From assembly GCA_041946865.1 (NCBI GenBank), contig JBHGBF010000255.1, positions 1 to 8,026 of the forward strand: DNA of 8,026 bases. The letters are read 5' to 3'. The stretch comes from RPQK01 sp041946865. Its GTDB lineage: Bacteria; Acidobacteriota; UBA6911; RPQK01. This document shows positions 1-6,404 of this stretch, one piece after another (position 1 is the first letter of the stretch; every line of letters starts with the position of its first letter). The notes below the pieces were generated by a model that was not told where the DNA came from, searched no databases, and saw nothing but the letters and a program-made list of their open reading frames with translations. The position numbers were made by a program, and so were the translations under genes.

Positions 1-82
1 TGTCCAGATTTACCCGTAACTACTTGACGCCTTTTCCTTTAACTACGGGAACGATTTCAGCCTGCCTGCTCACGCTTGCGCA

Positions 83-110
83 TTGACTTCTGCCTTCCGC
101 ACCATATAAT
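83..110 (+). promoter_or_regulatory. Sigma70-type promoter of the URO-D/DoxX unit
   Basis: TTGACT (83-88) and a perfect TATAAT (105-110) are separated by 16 nt, which would place transcription start near 117 and give a leader of about 90 nt before the ATG at 209. A second TATAAT at 141-146 has no recognisable -35 box at 16-18 nt, so I treat it as secondary or chance. A 6-bp inverted repeat (CCCGTA at 13-18, TACGGG at 44-49) lies further upstream and is too weak to call. The leader also contains a nine-codon reading frame (149-178, ATG to TAG) with no evident role. Confidence 0.6.
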
Positions 111-208
111 CGCCGGGAGTATCGGCTCGCTAGCGATCCCTATAATTCATGGCGATGAATGCTAGTGGTTGGCACTAGTCGTTGCCAGCCGTCCGAGTTG
201 AAGTGAAG

Positions 209-1105
209 ATGAGCAATAACTGCGAGTGGATCAGGAAGACTCTGGCACATGAGGCAGGAGTTCCAACGCCGTTTAACTTCGACTTTTCCCCAGTGGCTCG
301 TGCTGCGGTGGAACGTCCAACCAACAAGTTGGACCGGGGAGTGCCGATTGGCCCGAGTCTACCCGAACCGTCACTGGAACACTTCGTCTTTCCGGATCCT
401 GCCGCTGGTTACCGCTATGCTGAGATAGGTGCCTGGTGTAAACGGCACGAGGGTTGTTTCCGGGTGATATGGGTTGGTGATCTATGGGAGCGGGCGGCCT
501 TCATGCGCGGGATGGAAGCTTTGCTGACAGATGTGCTGTTGGAGCCCCGCTTTGTACAAGCGCTCCTCAGGGCACTTGCCGACTACATCCTGGAGACGAT
601 GCAGATCCTTTTCGATCGGTTCGAGTTCGAGGCAGTCGCTGTCAGCGACGACTATGGCACCCAACGCTCGCTGGTCATGTCTCCGGAAATCTGGAGGACG
701 CTCATTAAGCCCCTCTTAGCGGAAATCTACGACTTCGCCAAAGCGAACCAGCGAGTCGTCTTCCACCACTCCTGCGGCAATATCGAATCGATCGTCGGGC
801 ACGTGATCGATATCGGCCTTGATATCCTTCATCCTATCCAACCGGAGGCGAACGACATTTTCAAGCTAAAGCGTGAGTTTGGGCGGGACTTGACATTCTG
901 CGGAGGCCTCGGAACCCAGGGCTTCCTCCCGCACGCCTCGGCGCCCGAGGTTCGTGAAGCAATCCGAAGGTTGGTCGAGCAGTTGGGGAAGGGCGGTGGT
1001 TACATCTTGGAGCCCGGGATCACCTTGCAGGCAGATGTCCCGATTGAAAACCTGGTTGCCATGATCGACGAGGCACGTTCGTGTTCATTTGAAGGAGGAG
1101 TATGA
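209..1105 (+). CDS. URO-D superfamily protein, corrinoid methyltransferase (MtaA/CmuA)-like, short form
   Basis: This 298-residue protein belongs to the uroporphyrinogen decarboxylase superfamily, in the branch containing the zinc-dependent MtaA/MtbA/CmuA methyltransferases, which move a methyl group from a corrinoid protein to coenzyme M or a folate. It is cytoplasmic. The N-terminus through the FNFDF strand, the block DRGVPIGPSLPEP (42-54), WVGDLWERA (88-96) and the C-terminal strand GGYILEPG (263-270) suit the family. H187-S188-C189 matches the HxC zinc-ligand motif, but the later Cys that MtaA carries in a PGC motif is Ile271 here. Family members are usually about 340-380 residues. From memory, roughly 40-60 residues are missing between residue 36 and the DRG block, where the DNA has a perfect hairpin. 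I chose ATG 209, although TTG 182 and GTG 203 are in frame after a stop at 176-178. The Shine-Dalgarno is weak. The stop overlaps the next start (ATGA). Family membership is firm. The methyl-transfer role is inferred, and a true URO-D role in haem synthesis is unlikely. Confidence 0.85.
   Translation: MSNNCEWIRKTLAHEAGVPTPFNFDFSPVARAAVERPTNKLDRGVPIGPSLPEPSLEHFVFPDPAAGYRYAEIGAWCKRHEGCFRVIWVGDLWERAAFMRGMEALLTDVLLEPRFVQALLRALADYILETMQILFDRFEFEAVAVSDDYGTQRSLVMSPEIWRTLIKPLLAEIYDFAKANQRVVFHHSCGNIESIVGHVIDIGLDILHPIQPEANDIFKLKREFGRDLTFCGGLGTQGFLPHASAPEVREAIRRLVEQLGKGGGYILEPGITLQADVPIENLVAMIDEARSCSFEGGV
315..334 (+). repeat. Perfect 7-bp inverted repeat inside the URO-D-like gene
   Basis: GTCCAAC (315-321) and GTTGGAC (328-334) are perfect inverted copies around a six-base loop (322-327). 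They encode the Arg-Pro-Thr-Asn-Lys-Leu-Asp stretch, exactly where the protein appears to lack a segment found in relatives. This could be a deletion scar or a chance hairpin. Confidence 0.7.
1092..1100 (+). promoter_or_regulatory. Strong ribosome binding site for the DoxX-barrel gene
   Basis: AAGGAGG occupies 1092-1098 and a second GGAG register 1097-1100, immediately before ATG 1102. The site lies inside the last codons of the URO-D-like gene, and the start overlaps its TGA, so the two genes are probably translationally coupled. This fixes the start of the second gene. Confidence 0.8.
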
Positions 1106-2691
1106 GTAACACCCAACCGGTTGCTGGCGCCGGAGCAGTCGCGTTCTCCGGGTCTCATCGCGCTGTCCTTACCATACTGAGGATGGCTATTGGCTGGCAC
1201 TTTCTCTATGAAGGAATTGCGAAACTGCTCATTCCTGACTGGACGTCGGCCGGCTATCTCCAGACGGCGCAATGGATTTTTGCCGGCTTCTTCCGGTGGC
1301 TGGCCGGAAGCCCGGACTTGCTGAAGCTCGCCGATTTCTTAAATATCTGGGGGTTGACTCTCATAGGACTGGCCCTCTTTGTTGGTGTCTTTATCAGAAG
1401 TGCGAGCGTTTTCGGGATGGTGCTGATTGCGCTTTATTACTTGGCCCATCCTTCCCTCGTTGCCACTGATTTCCGTCTGCCGGTCGAGGGCCATTATCTC
1501 TTCATCAACAAGAATCTGATCGAGCTTATCGCATTGCTGGTGCTCGCGGTCCTGCCCTCGCGCATCACCTGGGGCATCAGTCAGTTTTTTCCTCGTTTCT
1601 GCAGGACGAGTGTCGCTGATGAGGCGGAAGAGCCTGGCTCGCGGAGGATTTGGAAATTGCGATTCAGCGCTCCTGGCCCGCTGAATCGCCGCCAGATCGT
1701 CGCCAGCCTTGCTGCGCTGCCTTTCCTTGGAATATTCGGCTATGGCACGCGGAAGAAGTACAACTTCGAAAAAGTGCACGCCATAACCGGGGCCACCATC
1801 AAGGCGCCGGAATCCAGGCTGGACAAACTCAGCGGCCCTGTGCCGGTGGGGAGGATCGGTGACCTGACCCTGAGTCGCGTGATCCTCGGGAACAACCTGA
1901 TCGGTGGTTGGGCCCATGCCCGTGATCTGATTTATGCCTCCAAGCTGTTCAAGGCCTACAACACTGAGCGAAAGGTCTTTGAAACCCTGGAGATAGCTGA
2001 ACACTGCGGTATCAACGCCATTATGCTGGTCAACGCGCAGTTCCCGCTCTTCCGCAAGTATCTGAAGCTTGTGTCGGGCAAGATGCAGACGATCTGCCAG
2101 TGTTTTCCGAATCTGAAGGACATCAAAACGGACATCGACAAAGCGATCGACAATGGGGCAACGACAATCTACATACAGGGTGGAATGGCCGACCGGTTTG
2201 TTCTGAATCAGCGGGTCGACCTGCTGGGCAAAGCTTTCGACTACATGAAGAGCCAGGGCTATGTAGCGGGAATGGGCACCCACTCAATCGAGACGCTGCT
2301 CGCCTGCGAGAAAGCTGGGATCAAACCTGATTATTATGTGAAGACCTTGCACCACGACCGCTACTGGTCTGCCCATCCCCGGGAGAATCGGGTCGAATTC
2401 GAGATCATCACGACCATGAGCGAGGACCATAACCGCTCTCACGACAACATGTTCGACCTGTTTCCGGAAAAAACCATTGAGTTTATGAAGCACAGCACCG
2501 TCCCCTGGATCGCCTTCAAGGTCCTCGCAGGAGGTGCTATTCACCCCAAAGACGGTTTCAACTACGCTTTTTCCAACGGGGCGGATTTTATCTGTGTGGG
2601 GATGTTCGACTTCCAGGTAGTGGAAGACGTGAATATCGCCCGCGATATTCTGTCTCGCACCCAGCTCCGGGAGCGTCGCTGGATGGCGTAG
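1102..2691 (+). CDS. DoxX-family membrane domain fused to an aldo/keto-reductase-like barrel
   Basis: This 529-residue protein has two parts. Residues 20-155 are a DoxX/DoxD-type four-helix membrane domain: helices near 21-43, 79-99, 100-117 and 137-154, with GWHFLYEGIAKL, FLNIWGLTLIGL and NKNLIEL typical of the family. DoxX relatives include the small subunit of thiosulfate:quinone oxidoreductase, but many have no known role. After a charged linker, LNRRQIVASLAALPFLG (194-210) resembles a twin-arginine signal and provides a fifth hydrophobic segment. Residues 250-525 look like a TIM barrel of the aldo/keto-reductase-like group that often carries its own Tat signal: it opens with VGRIGDLTLSRVILGNNLIGG, with MGTHSIETLLACEKAG and YYVKTLHHDRYWS later. 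I could not place a classical Asp-Tyr-Lys-His tetrad with confidence. If the DoxX termini are cytoplasmic, the fifth segment would put the barrel outside the membrane. A membrane redox enzyme exchanging electrons with quinones is plausible; substrate unknown. Its 3-prime end faces the opposite operon. Confidence 0.85.
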   Translation: MSNTQPVAGAGAVAFSGSHRAVLTILRMAIGWHFLYEGIAKLLIPDWTSAGYLQTAQWIFAGFFRWLAGSPDLLKLADFLNIWGLTLIGLALFVGVFIRSASVFGMVLIALYYLAHPSLVATDFRLPVEGHYLFINKNLIELIALLVLAVLPSRITWGISQFFPRFCRTSVADEAEEPGSRRIWKLRFSAPGPLNRRQIVASLAALPFLGIFGYGTRKKYNFEKVHAITGATIKAPESRLDKLSGPVPVGRIGDLTLSRVILGNNLIGGWAHARDLIYASKLFKAYNTERKVFETLEIAEHCGINAIMLVNAQFPLFRKYLKLVSGKMQTICQCFPNLKDIKTDIDKAIDNGATTIYIQGGMADRFVLNQRVDLLGKAFDYMKSQGYVAGMGTHSIETLLACEKAGIKPDYYVKTLHHDRYWSAHPRENRVEFEIITTMSEDHNRSHDNMFDLFPEKTIEFMKHSTVPWIAFKVLAGGAIHPKDGFNYAFSNGADFICVGMFDFQVVEDVNIARDILSRTQLRERRWMA

Positions 2692-2710
2692 GAAGGGTTG
2701 CGGCCGCAGG

Positions 2711-2772
2711 CCGTAGGGTGGGTTTCAATCCGCCCCGAAAAACGCGGTGCGGATTCGAAACCCACCCTACGG
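2711..2772. repeat. Long palindromic repeat between converging genes
   Basis: The left arm (2711-2733, starting CCGTAGGGTGGGTTTC) and right arm (2749-2772, ending GAAACCCACCCTACGG) are inverted copies differing by one unpaired base, around a 15-nt loop. The arms fill most of the 116-bp gap between two gene ends. The motif with TAGGGTGGGTT facing AACCCACCCTA looks to me like a dispersed palindromic element seen in many bacterial genomes (REP- or MITE-like); this is from memory. There is no T-tract on either side, so it is not a canonical intrinsic terminator. It could still stop or stabilise both converging transcripts. A GCGGCCGC palindrome (2700-2707) adjoins it. Confidence 0.8.
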
Positions 2773-2807
2773 ACCTACGAAGCGATCCTTCTGGCCCTTG
2801 ACGGACC

Positions 2808-3776
2808 CTAATCCGGGACTTGCCCCTGCAGGATAGCCACCAGCTTCTCACTGTCGATATTGCCGCCGGAGACAACACACACCACTTTGCCCTCCCCTGC
2901 CTTTCCAGCCAGGGCGGCTGCCACGGGTGTCGCACCAGCGCCTTCCGCCACGATCCGGTTACGCTCGACCAGAAGTCGGATGGCGGCTGCAACTTCGGCC
3001 AGTGTCATGACCAGGGAACCCTCTAACAAGGAGCTAGCCAGTGGCCACATTTCCTCCAGGACGCCTTTTGCACCGATACCATCGACGAAGGAAGGCAGGT
3101 ATTCGACTGCGGCCGGTCTACCGGCAGCAAAGGACGCGGCTAAGGGCGCGGCGGTCGTAACCTCGCAGGCATATATCCGGGTGTCGGGCTTCAGCGCGCG
3201 TACGGCCGACGCGATCCCACAACTCAACCCCCCGCTGCCCCACGGAATCACAACGGCGTCGACATCGGGCAGATCCTCGAGGATCTCCAGTCCGATCGTC
3301 CCGTTGCCTGCCATGACGGCCGAGTCGCTGGCCGGATCCACGTACAATTGCCCCTTGAGTGGTGCGTAGCCGTGGTCAATCCGCACCTGCCACCACTCGC
3401 TGTACGACACTTTCAGGATTTTGGCTCCCAGTCGCTTGATAGCCTCCAGCTTGTTCTGAGGCGCGGTATCGGGGACCACTATCGTGCACGGCAGACCGAG
3501 TCTCCAGGCGTTCCAACCCAGACCCTGGGCGGCGTTGCCGGCGCTGGCCGTATAGACGCCGCAAGCCAACTGTTCTTTGGGCGCCACGGCAATCGCGTTA
3601 CTGGCGCCCCGAAGCTTGAAGGAGTTGATAGGCTGCAGGTTTTCCAGCTTCAGATAGATCTTTGCCGGGGTGCTCTCAAGATTGAGTGGAAGCAAGGGCG
3701 ACCGGACAACGCAATCCTTGATTCGACCGCGGGCGGCATAGATCTGGTCGAGCGGGATCTGTTCATGAGGTTTCAT
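2808..3776 (-). CDS. PLP-dependent serine/threonine dehydratase-like protein (EutB-like)
   Basis: This 322-residue fold-type II PLP enzyme is of the threonine/serine dehydratase group, which removes water and ammonia from hydroxy-amino acids to give 2-oxo acids. Lys54 in NSFKLRGA (51-58) is the expected Schiff-base lysine, SAGNAAQG (78-85) the substrate loop, GSGGLSCG (180-187) the phosphate-binding glycine loop and SGGNI (303-307) the cofactor-ring site. There is no C-terminal ACT domain, so it resembles catabolic TdcB-type enzymes rather than feedback-controlled IlvA. Start ATG 3776 is chosen over an upstream in-frame codon because a GGAGG sits 8 nt before it and the protein then begins like its relatives. 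It overlaps the cyclodeaminase gene by 14 nt, implying coupled translation. Pairing with an ornithine-cyclodeaminase relative recalls EutB/EutC of hydroxyectoine use. Serine racemase or 3-hydroxyaspartate dehydratase activity is also possible. It is the last gene of the operon and ends in TAG. Confidence 0.88.
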   Translation of the reverse strand: MKPHEQIPLDQIYAARGRIKDCVVRSPLLPLNLESTPAKIYLKLENLQPINSFKLRGASNAIAVAPKEQLACGVYTASAGNAAQGLGWNAWRLGLPCTIVVPDTAPQNKLEAIKRLGAKILKVSYSEWWQVRIDHGYAPLKGQLYVDPASDSAVMAGNGTIGLEILEDLPDVDAVVIPWGSGGLSCGIASAVRALKPDTRIYACEVTTAAPLAASFAAGRPAAVEYLPSFVDGIGAKGVLEEMWPLASSLLEGSLVMTLAEVAAAIRLLVERNRIVAEGAGATPVAAALAGKAGEGKVVCVVSGGNIDSEKLVAILQGQVPD

Positions 3777-4770
3777 GGCGGCTGCCTCCGAATTCAATGA
3801 CCGTGCCGATGCCCTGTTCCTGCGCTTTCCGGAAAACGTGTTGCGCGGAGGCAAGGTCTTCTATAGCGAGGCCCAGGGACTTATATAAGGTAATCTCGTC
3901 GGGTGAATTCCGTCCCTTTAGCTTTCCGGTCAAGATATCGCCGATCTCCCCGACGATATGGCTTTCGTCGACAACTCCCTCCTTTTTGGCAAGCAGAAAG
4001 TCGCCGGCTTCATTTACGGTCGATTCCTTACGGTCGACGAAAAGGCGTGACTTGCGAACCGCCTCGGAGTCGAGTTCCCGCGCAAACGGGATGCTCGAAC
4101 CAATCGCATTGATGTGAGTCCCCGGTTGGATCCATGCGCCTTTCAGGATCGGTTCGATGGACGAGGTGACGGTGCAAACCAGGTCCACGCCCCGGACGGC
4201 TTCCTCTGCCGTTGCGGCCACTTCGACGCAAACCTGGTGACGCTCCGAGGCCGCTGCTGCAAAGCGGGCCGACTCTTCAACCGTCAGACTCCAAACCTTA
4301 ACTCGCTTGATCGGTCGGATCATGAGCATGGAGTCAAGATGGGTTCGGGCCTGCGTTCCAGCCCCGAGAAGCGCGAGCTGGCTGGCCTCGGGACGAGCCA
4401 GCAGGCGGGTTGCGACAGCCGTGACTGCCGCCGTTCTGAGTGAAGTGATTTCCGTGGCGTCCACGATGGCCAGGAGGCGGCCGTCCTTCGGGTCGAACAG
4501 AAGAACGCCGCCTTGGTGCGTGTCTAACGGAGTGCCGCGGTTACCGGCAAAGTAAGTGATGACTTTGAGGCCGAACGCATTGATGTGGCCGAGGTAAGAC
4601 GGCATGGTAACCAAGGCACCCGTCTTGTCCGGCAGCCACATGGTGGCCCGCAGCGGCAGCTCGGCTTCACCCCGGCTAAGCGCCTCCAATGCCGAGGCCA
4701 TCACCTCGATACACTCGTTCATGGGAAGCAAGCGGGCAACATCGGCTTGGTTGAGAACCAACAGTTTCAT
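3763..4770 (-). CDS. Ornithine cyclodeaminase / mu-crystallin family protein (EutC-like)
   Basis: This 335-residue NAD-dependent enzyme is of the ornithine cyclodeaminase/mu-crystallin family, whose members cyclise ornithine to proline, reduce cyclic imines, or oxidise amino acids such as alanine. The dimerisation/substrate domain carries Arg41, Lys69 (GLKV), Thr84 and Arg112 (TSLRTAA), which coincide with the Pseudomonas putida enzyme's R45, K69, T84 and R112. The Rossmann motif GAGTQA is at 136-141, NAIGSS at 221-226, and Asp234 (ELD) fits the catalytic Asp. All key residues seem present, so it is probably active, but family members vary in substrate. ATG 4770 is chosen because AGGAG lies 9 nt upstream and the length then matches the family; the upstream extension to TTG 4827 is unlikely. 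It follows the MttB-like gene by 96 nt in the same reading frame, separated only by one UAG, and overlaps the dehydratase by 14 nt. Proline, pyrroline or an N-demethylated amino acid are plausible substrates (inference). Confidence 0.9.
   Translation of the reverse strand: MKLLVLNQADVARLLPMNECIEVMASALEALSRGEAELPLRATMWLPDKTGALVTMPSYLGHINAFGLKVITYFAGNRGTPLDTHQGGVLLFDPKDGRLLAIVDATEITSLRTAAVTAVATRLLARPEASQLALLGAGTQARTHLDSMLMIRPIKRVKVWSLTVEESARFAAAASERHQVCVEVAATAEEAVRGVDLVCTVTSSIEPILKGAWIQPGTHINAIGSSIPFARELDSEAVRKSRLFVDRKESTVNEAGDFLLAKKEGVVDESHIVGEIGDILTGKLKGRNSPDEITLYKSLGLAIEDLASAQHVFRKAQEQGIGTVIEFGGSRHETS
3785..3789 (-). promoter_or_regulatory. Ribosome binding site deciding the dehydratase start
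   Basis: GGAGG on the minus strand lies 8 nt before ATG 3776, inside the coding region of the cyclodeaminase. It supports the internal ATG over the start codon at 3854. Confidence 0.75.
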
Positions 4771-4779
4771 TGTCTGCGA

Positions 4780-4784
4780 CTCCT
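4780..4784 (-). promoter_or_regulatory. Ribosome binding site of the cyclodeaminase gene
   Basis: AGGAG on the minus strand is 9 nt before ATG 4770, and no comparable site precedes the in-frame TTG at 4827. This sets the start and indicates independent initiation rather than read-through from the MttB-like gene. Confidence 0.75.
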
Positions 4785-4793
4785 GGTAGCTCC

Positions 4794-4852
4794 GGACCTC
4801 CGGCACGGAGTTGCAATCCTGCGGCAAAACTCTGACATCGTCCCGGAGGTCC
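4794..4852 (-). repeat. 10-bp perfect inverted repeat in the MttB-cyclodeaminase spacer
   Basis: GGACCTCCGG (4794-4803) and CCGGAGGTCC (4843-4852) are perfect inverted copies separated by 39 nt. A smaller competing hairpin (CTCCG 4798-4802, CGGAG 4806-4810, 3-nt loop) overlaps the first arm. The arms fall just after the MttB stop and just before the cyclodeaminase ribosome binding site, so the mRNA could fold there and act as a processing site, stabiliser or partial terminator. There is no U-tract. Confidence 0.6.
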
Positions 4853-4866
4853 CCGAAAACACCTGC

Positions 4867-6351
4867 CTAGGCCGGGCGCAATTCACCGTGTCCCGTGGCC
4901 GCCGTACTCTTTAAGATGTACTCGATCTCTGCGCAGACGCTCGCGGGCAATTCTGGCGGCCGGTGCTCTTCGATGATGGCGATCGTTTTGTCGCGTAAGA
5001 CTTCACCCAGCCGTTTGCTGCCTGCACTGTCCCACTTGTCAGCCACGGTTCGGCTGAACAGATTCGGTCTCCACAGCTCACGGAAATGGGTGAGAGTGTG
5101 CTCAGAAGAGAGGAAGTCACCGTAATGTCCCATGGCGTGAATGGTTTCGAGCGCCATGGTGTCCTGGTCGAACGTGATTCCATCCATGACTTTGCGTGCC
5201 ATCGAAATGACTTCATCGCTGAACACCATGTTCTCAGGCGAAGCCGTCAATCCCGTTTCCAGGTAGCCGATGTCGTGGACCAGGTTGTTGCCGGCCAGCA
5301 GGGCCAGCATCACGGACATCGTAATTTCCGCCGCGGCTTGTTCATCCATTGTGCAGCTGTTGCAGTCGCCAGCGTATCCCCAGGTCGGCAAGTTGTAGTA
5401 CTGTCCCATCTCGGCCACCGCGATGCGGGTGAGGAGGAATTCAGGACATATGAAGACAGGGATAGCAGTCTTCATGTCGAGGTGATGCATCCCAAGGCCG
5501 TAAACAATCGGTGCACCGGCACGCTTCAGCTGGTGAATGGTAATCCCTGAAAGTACTTCAGCGTTGGCCATCGCTAAAGCGCCTGCCAAAGTCACCGGAC
5601 CGGAAGCTCCCTGCACCGGAGCCGGGGAATGAACGATCGGCAACGACTGCTCGGCCATGTACAGCACCTTGCCGAGTGCTGTCTCAGAGTGCTTGAGTGG
5701 GGACGACGGCTCCGAGTAGAGCAACAGTGAAGGATTGATTCTCAGATGTTCAATTCCTCCGGAAGCCGCGCTCGCCATTGCCACGATTGCTTCACAGTCG
5801 GCCCGGTCATCGCATACAAAGACGAGTGGCTTTGTCGTGTTCTGCAGCATGAGCGCGAACTGTTCGCGGTAGTGATTGACTCGGCCCGCGTCCGAGAGCA
5901 TCCCCATGGACATGCAAAACTGAAGTTCGGGCAAGGCGTCGACCACGTGAGCGCAGTCTCTCAGGTCCGCCGAGGTGAAAAGTCGTCGTTGGCCGGTTCG
6001 GGGGTCCAGGTATTTCCTGCAATCCGACCCAGTTCCGAAGGTTACGAGCCTGCCCTCCAAAGGGGCGACAACCTCGTCACCACCGCGTCGGCAGAGTGGG
6101 ATGCGGCTGGGCGGCTGCCGGATGGCCCACTCGACGATACCTGGCTGAAAACGCACCAGGTTGTCCTCGATCATCACCGCGCCCGTCTGCTTCAGCAAAG
6201 CGAGCGCTTCGTCGTGATAAACACGAACCCCCGTACGGCGGAGGATCTCGAGTGAAGTCCGGTGTATGAACTCGCAGTCATCCCGCGTTAGCAGGCTGAA
6301 CTTCGGAACCGATCGAGACTGCCGTTGAAATCTTTGTCCATCAATACTCAT
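4867..6351 (-). CDS. MttB-family (trimethylamine methyltransferase family) protein without pyrrolysine
   Basis: This 494-residue cytoplasmic TIM-barrel protein is of the MttB superfamily, whose members move a methyl group from an amine to a cognate corrinoid protein. True trimethylamine MttB needs a UAG-encoded pyrrolysine in mid-protein. This gene has no internal UAG, and the corresponding region reads WGYAGDCNSCTMDEQ (324-338), with a pair of cysteines (330, 333). Known family members without pyrrolysine act on glycine betaine, proline betaine, carnitine or gamma-butyrobetaine (MtgB, MtpB, MtcB, MtyB). Other family blocks include PAPVQGASGPVTLAGALAMA (244-262) and LLAGNNLVHDIGYLETG (351-367). 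Length is normal. ATG 6351 has GGAG 8 nt upstream. It lies 53 nt after the SHMT-like gene and 96 nt before the cyclodeaminase. The stop is TAG, and the frame stays open beyond it. No corrinoid protein gene is in the window, so the partner must be encoded elsewhere. Substrate is unknown; a quaternary amino-acid derivative would suit the neighbours. Confidence 0.92.
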   Translation of the reverse strand: MSIDGQRFQRQSRSVPKFSLLTRDDCEFIHRTSLEILRRTGVRVYHDEALALLKQTGAVMIEDNLVRFQPGIVEWAIRQPPSRIPLCRRGGDEVVAPLEGRLVTFGTGSDCRKYLDPRTGQRRLFTSADLRDCAHVVDALPELQFCMSMGMLSDAGRVNHYREQFALMLQNTTKPLVFVCDDRADCEAIVAMASAASGGIEHLRINPSLLLYSEPSSPLKHSETALGKVLYMAEQSLPIVHSPAPVQGASGPVTLAGALAMANAEVLSGITIHQLKRAGAPIVYGLGMHHLDMKTAIPVFICPEFLLTRIAVAEMGQYYNLPTWGYAGDCNSCTMDEQAAAEITMSVMLALLAGNNLVHDIGYLETGLTASPENMVFSDEVISMARKVMDGITFDQDTMALETIHAMGHYGDFLSSEHTLTHFRELWRPNLFSRTVADKWDSAGSKRLGEVLRDKTIAIIEEHRPPELPASVCAEIEYILKSTAATGHGELRPA

Positions 6352-6359
6352 TCAGGTTT

Positions 6360-6363
6360 CTCC
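6360..6363 (-). promoter_or_regulatory. Ribosome binding site of the MttB-like gene
   Basis: GGAG on the minus strand lies 8 nt before ATG 6351, within the 53-nt spacer after the SHMT-like gene. The spacer shows no terminator or promoter that would break the operon. Confidence 0.65.
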
Positions 6364-6404
6364 ATTATCATGATCAAGACGTCACAGCACCACGAAAACC
6401 CCGG

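Noticed and set aside
30..60. Second promoter from TTGACG at 24-29
   Set aside because: No acceptable -10 hexamer lies 16-18 nt downstream.
149..178. Nine-codon leader peptide frame (ATG to TAG) before the URO-D-like gene
   Set aside because: It is too short, has no repeated regulatory codons and no attenuator structure, so chance is enough.
1339..2283. Long minus-strand open frame of 314 codons opposite the DoxX-barrel gene
   Set aside because: It lies wholly antisense to a gene with clear domains, has no recognisable motif, and is rich in residues expected from reverse-complemented GC-rich coding DNA.
4867..6351. Pyrrolysine-containing MttB
   Set aside because: No in-frame UAG occurs within the methyltransferase domain, and TAG serves as a normal stop at three genes in this window.
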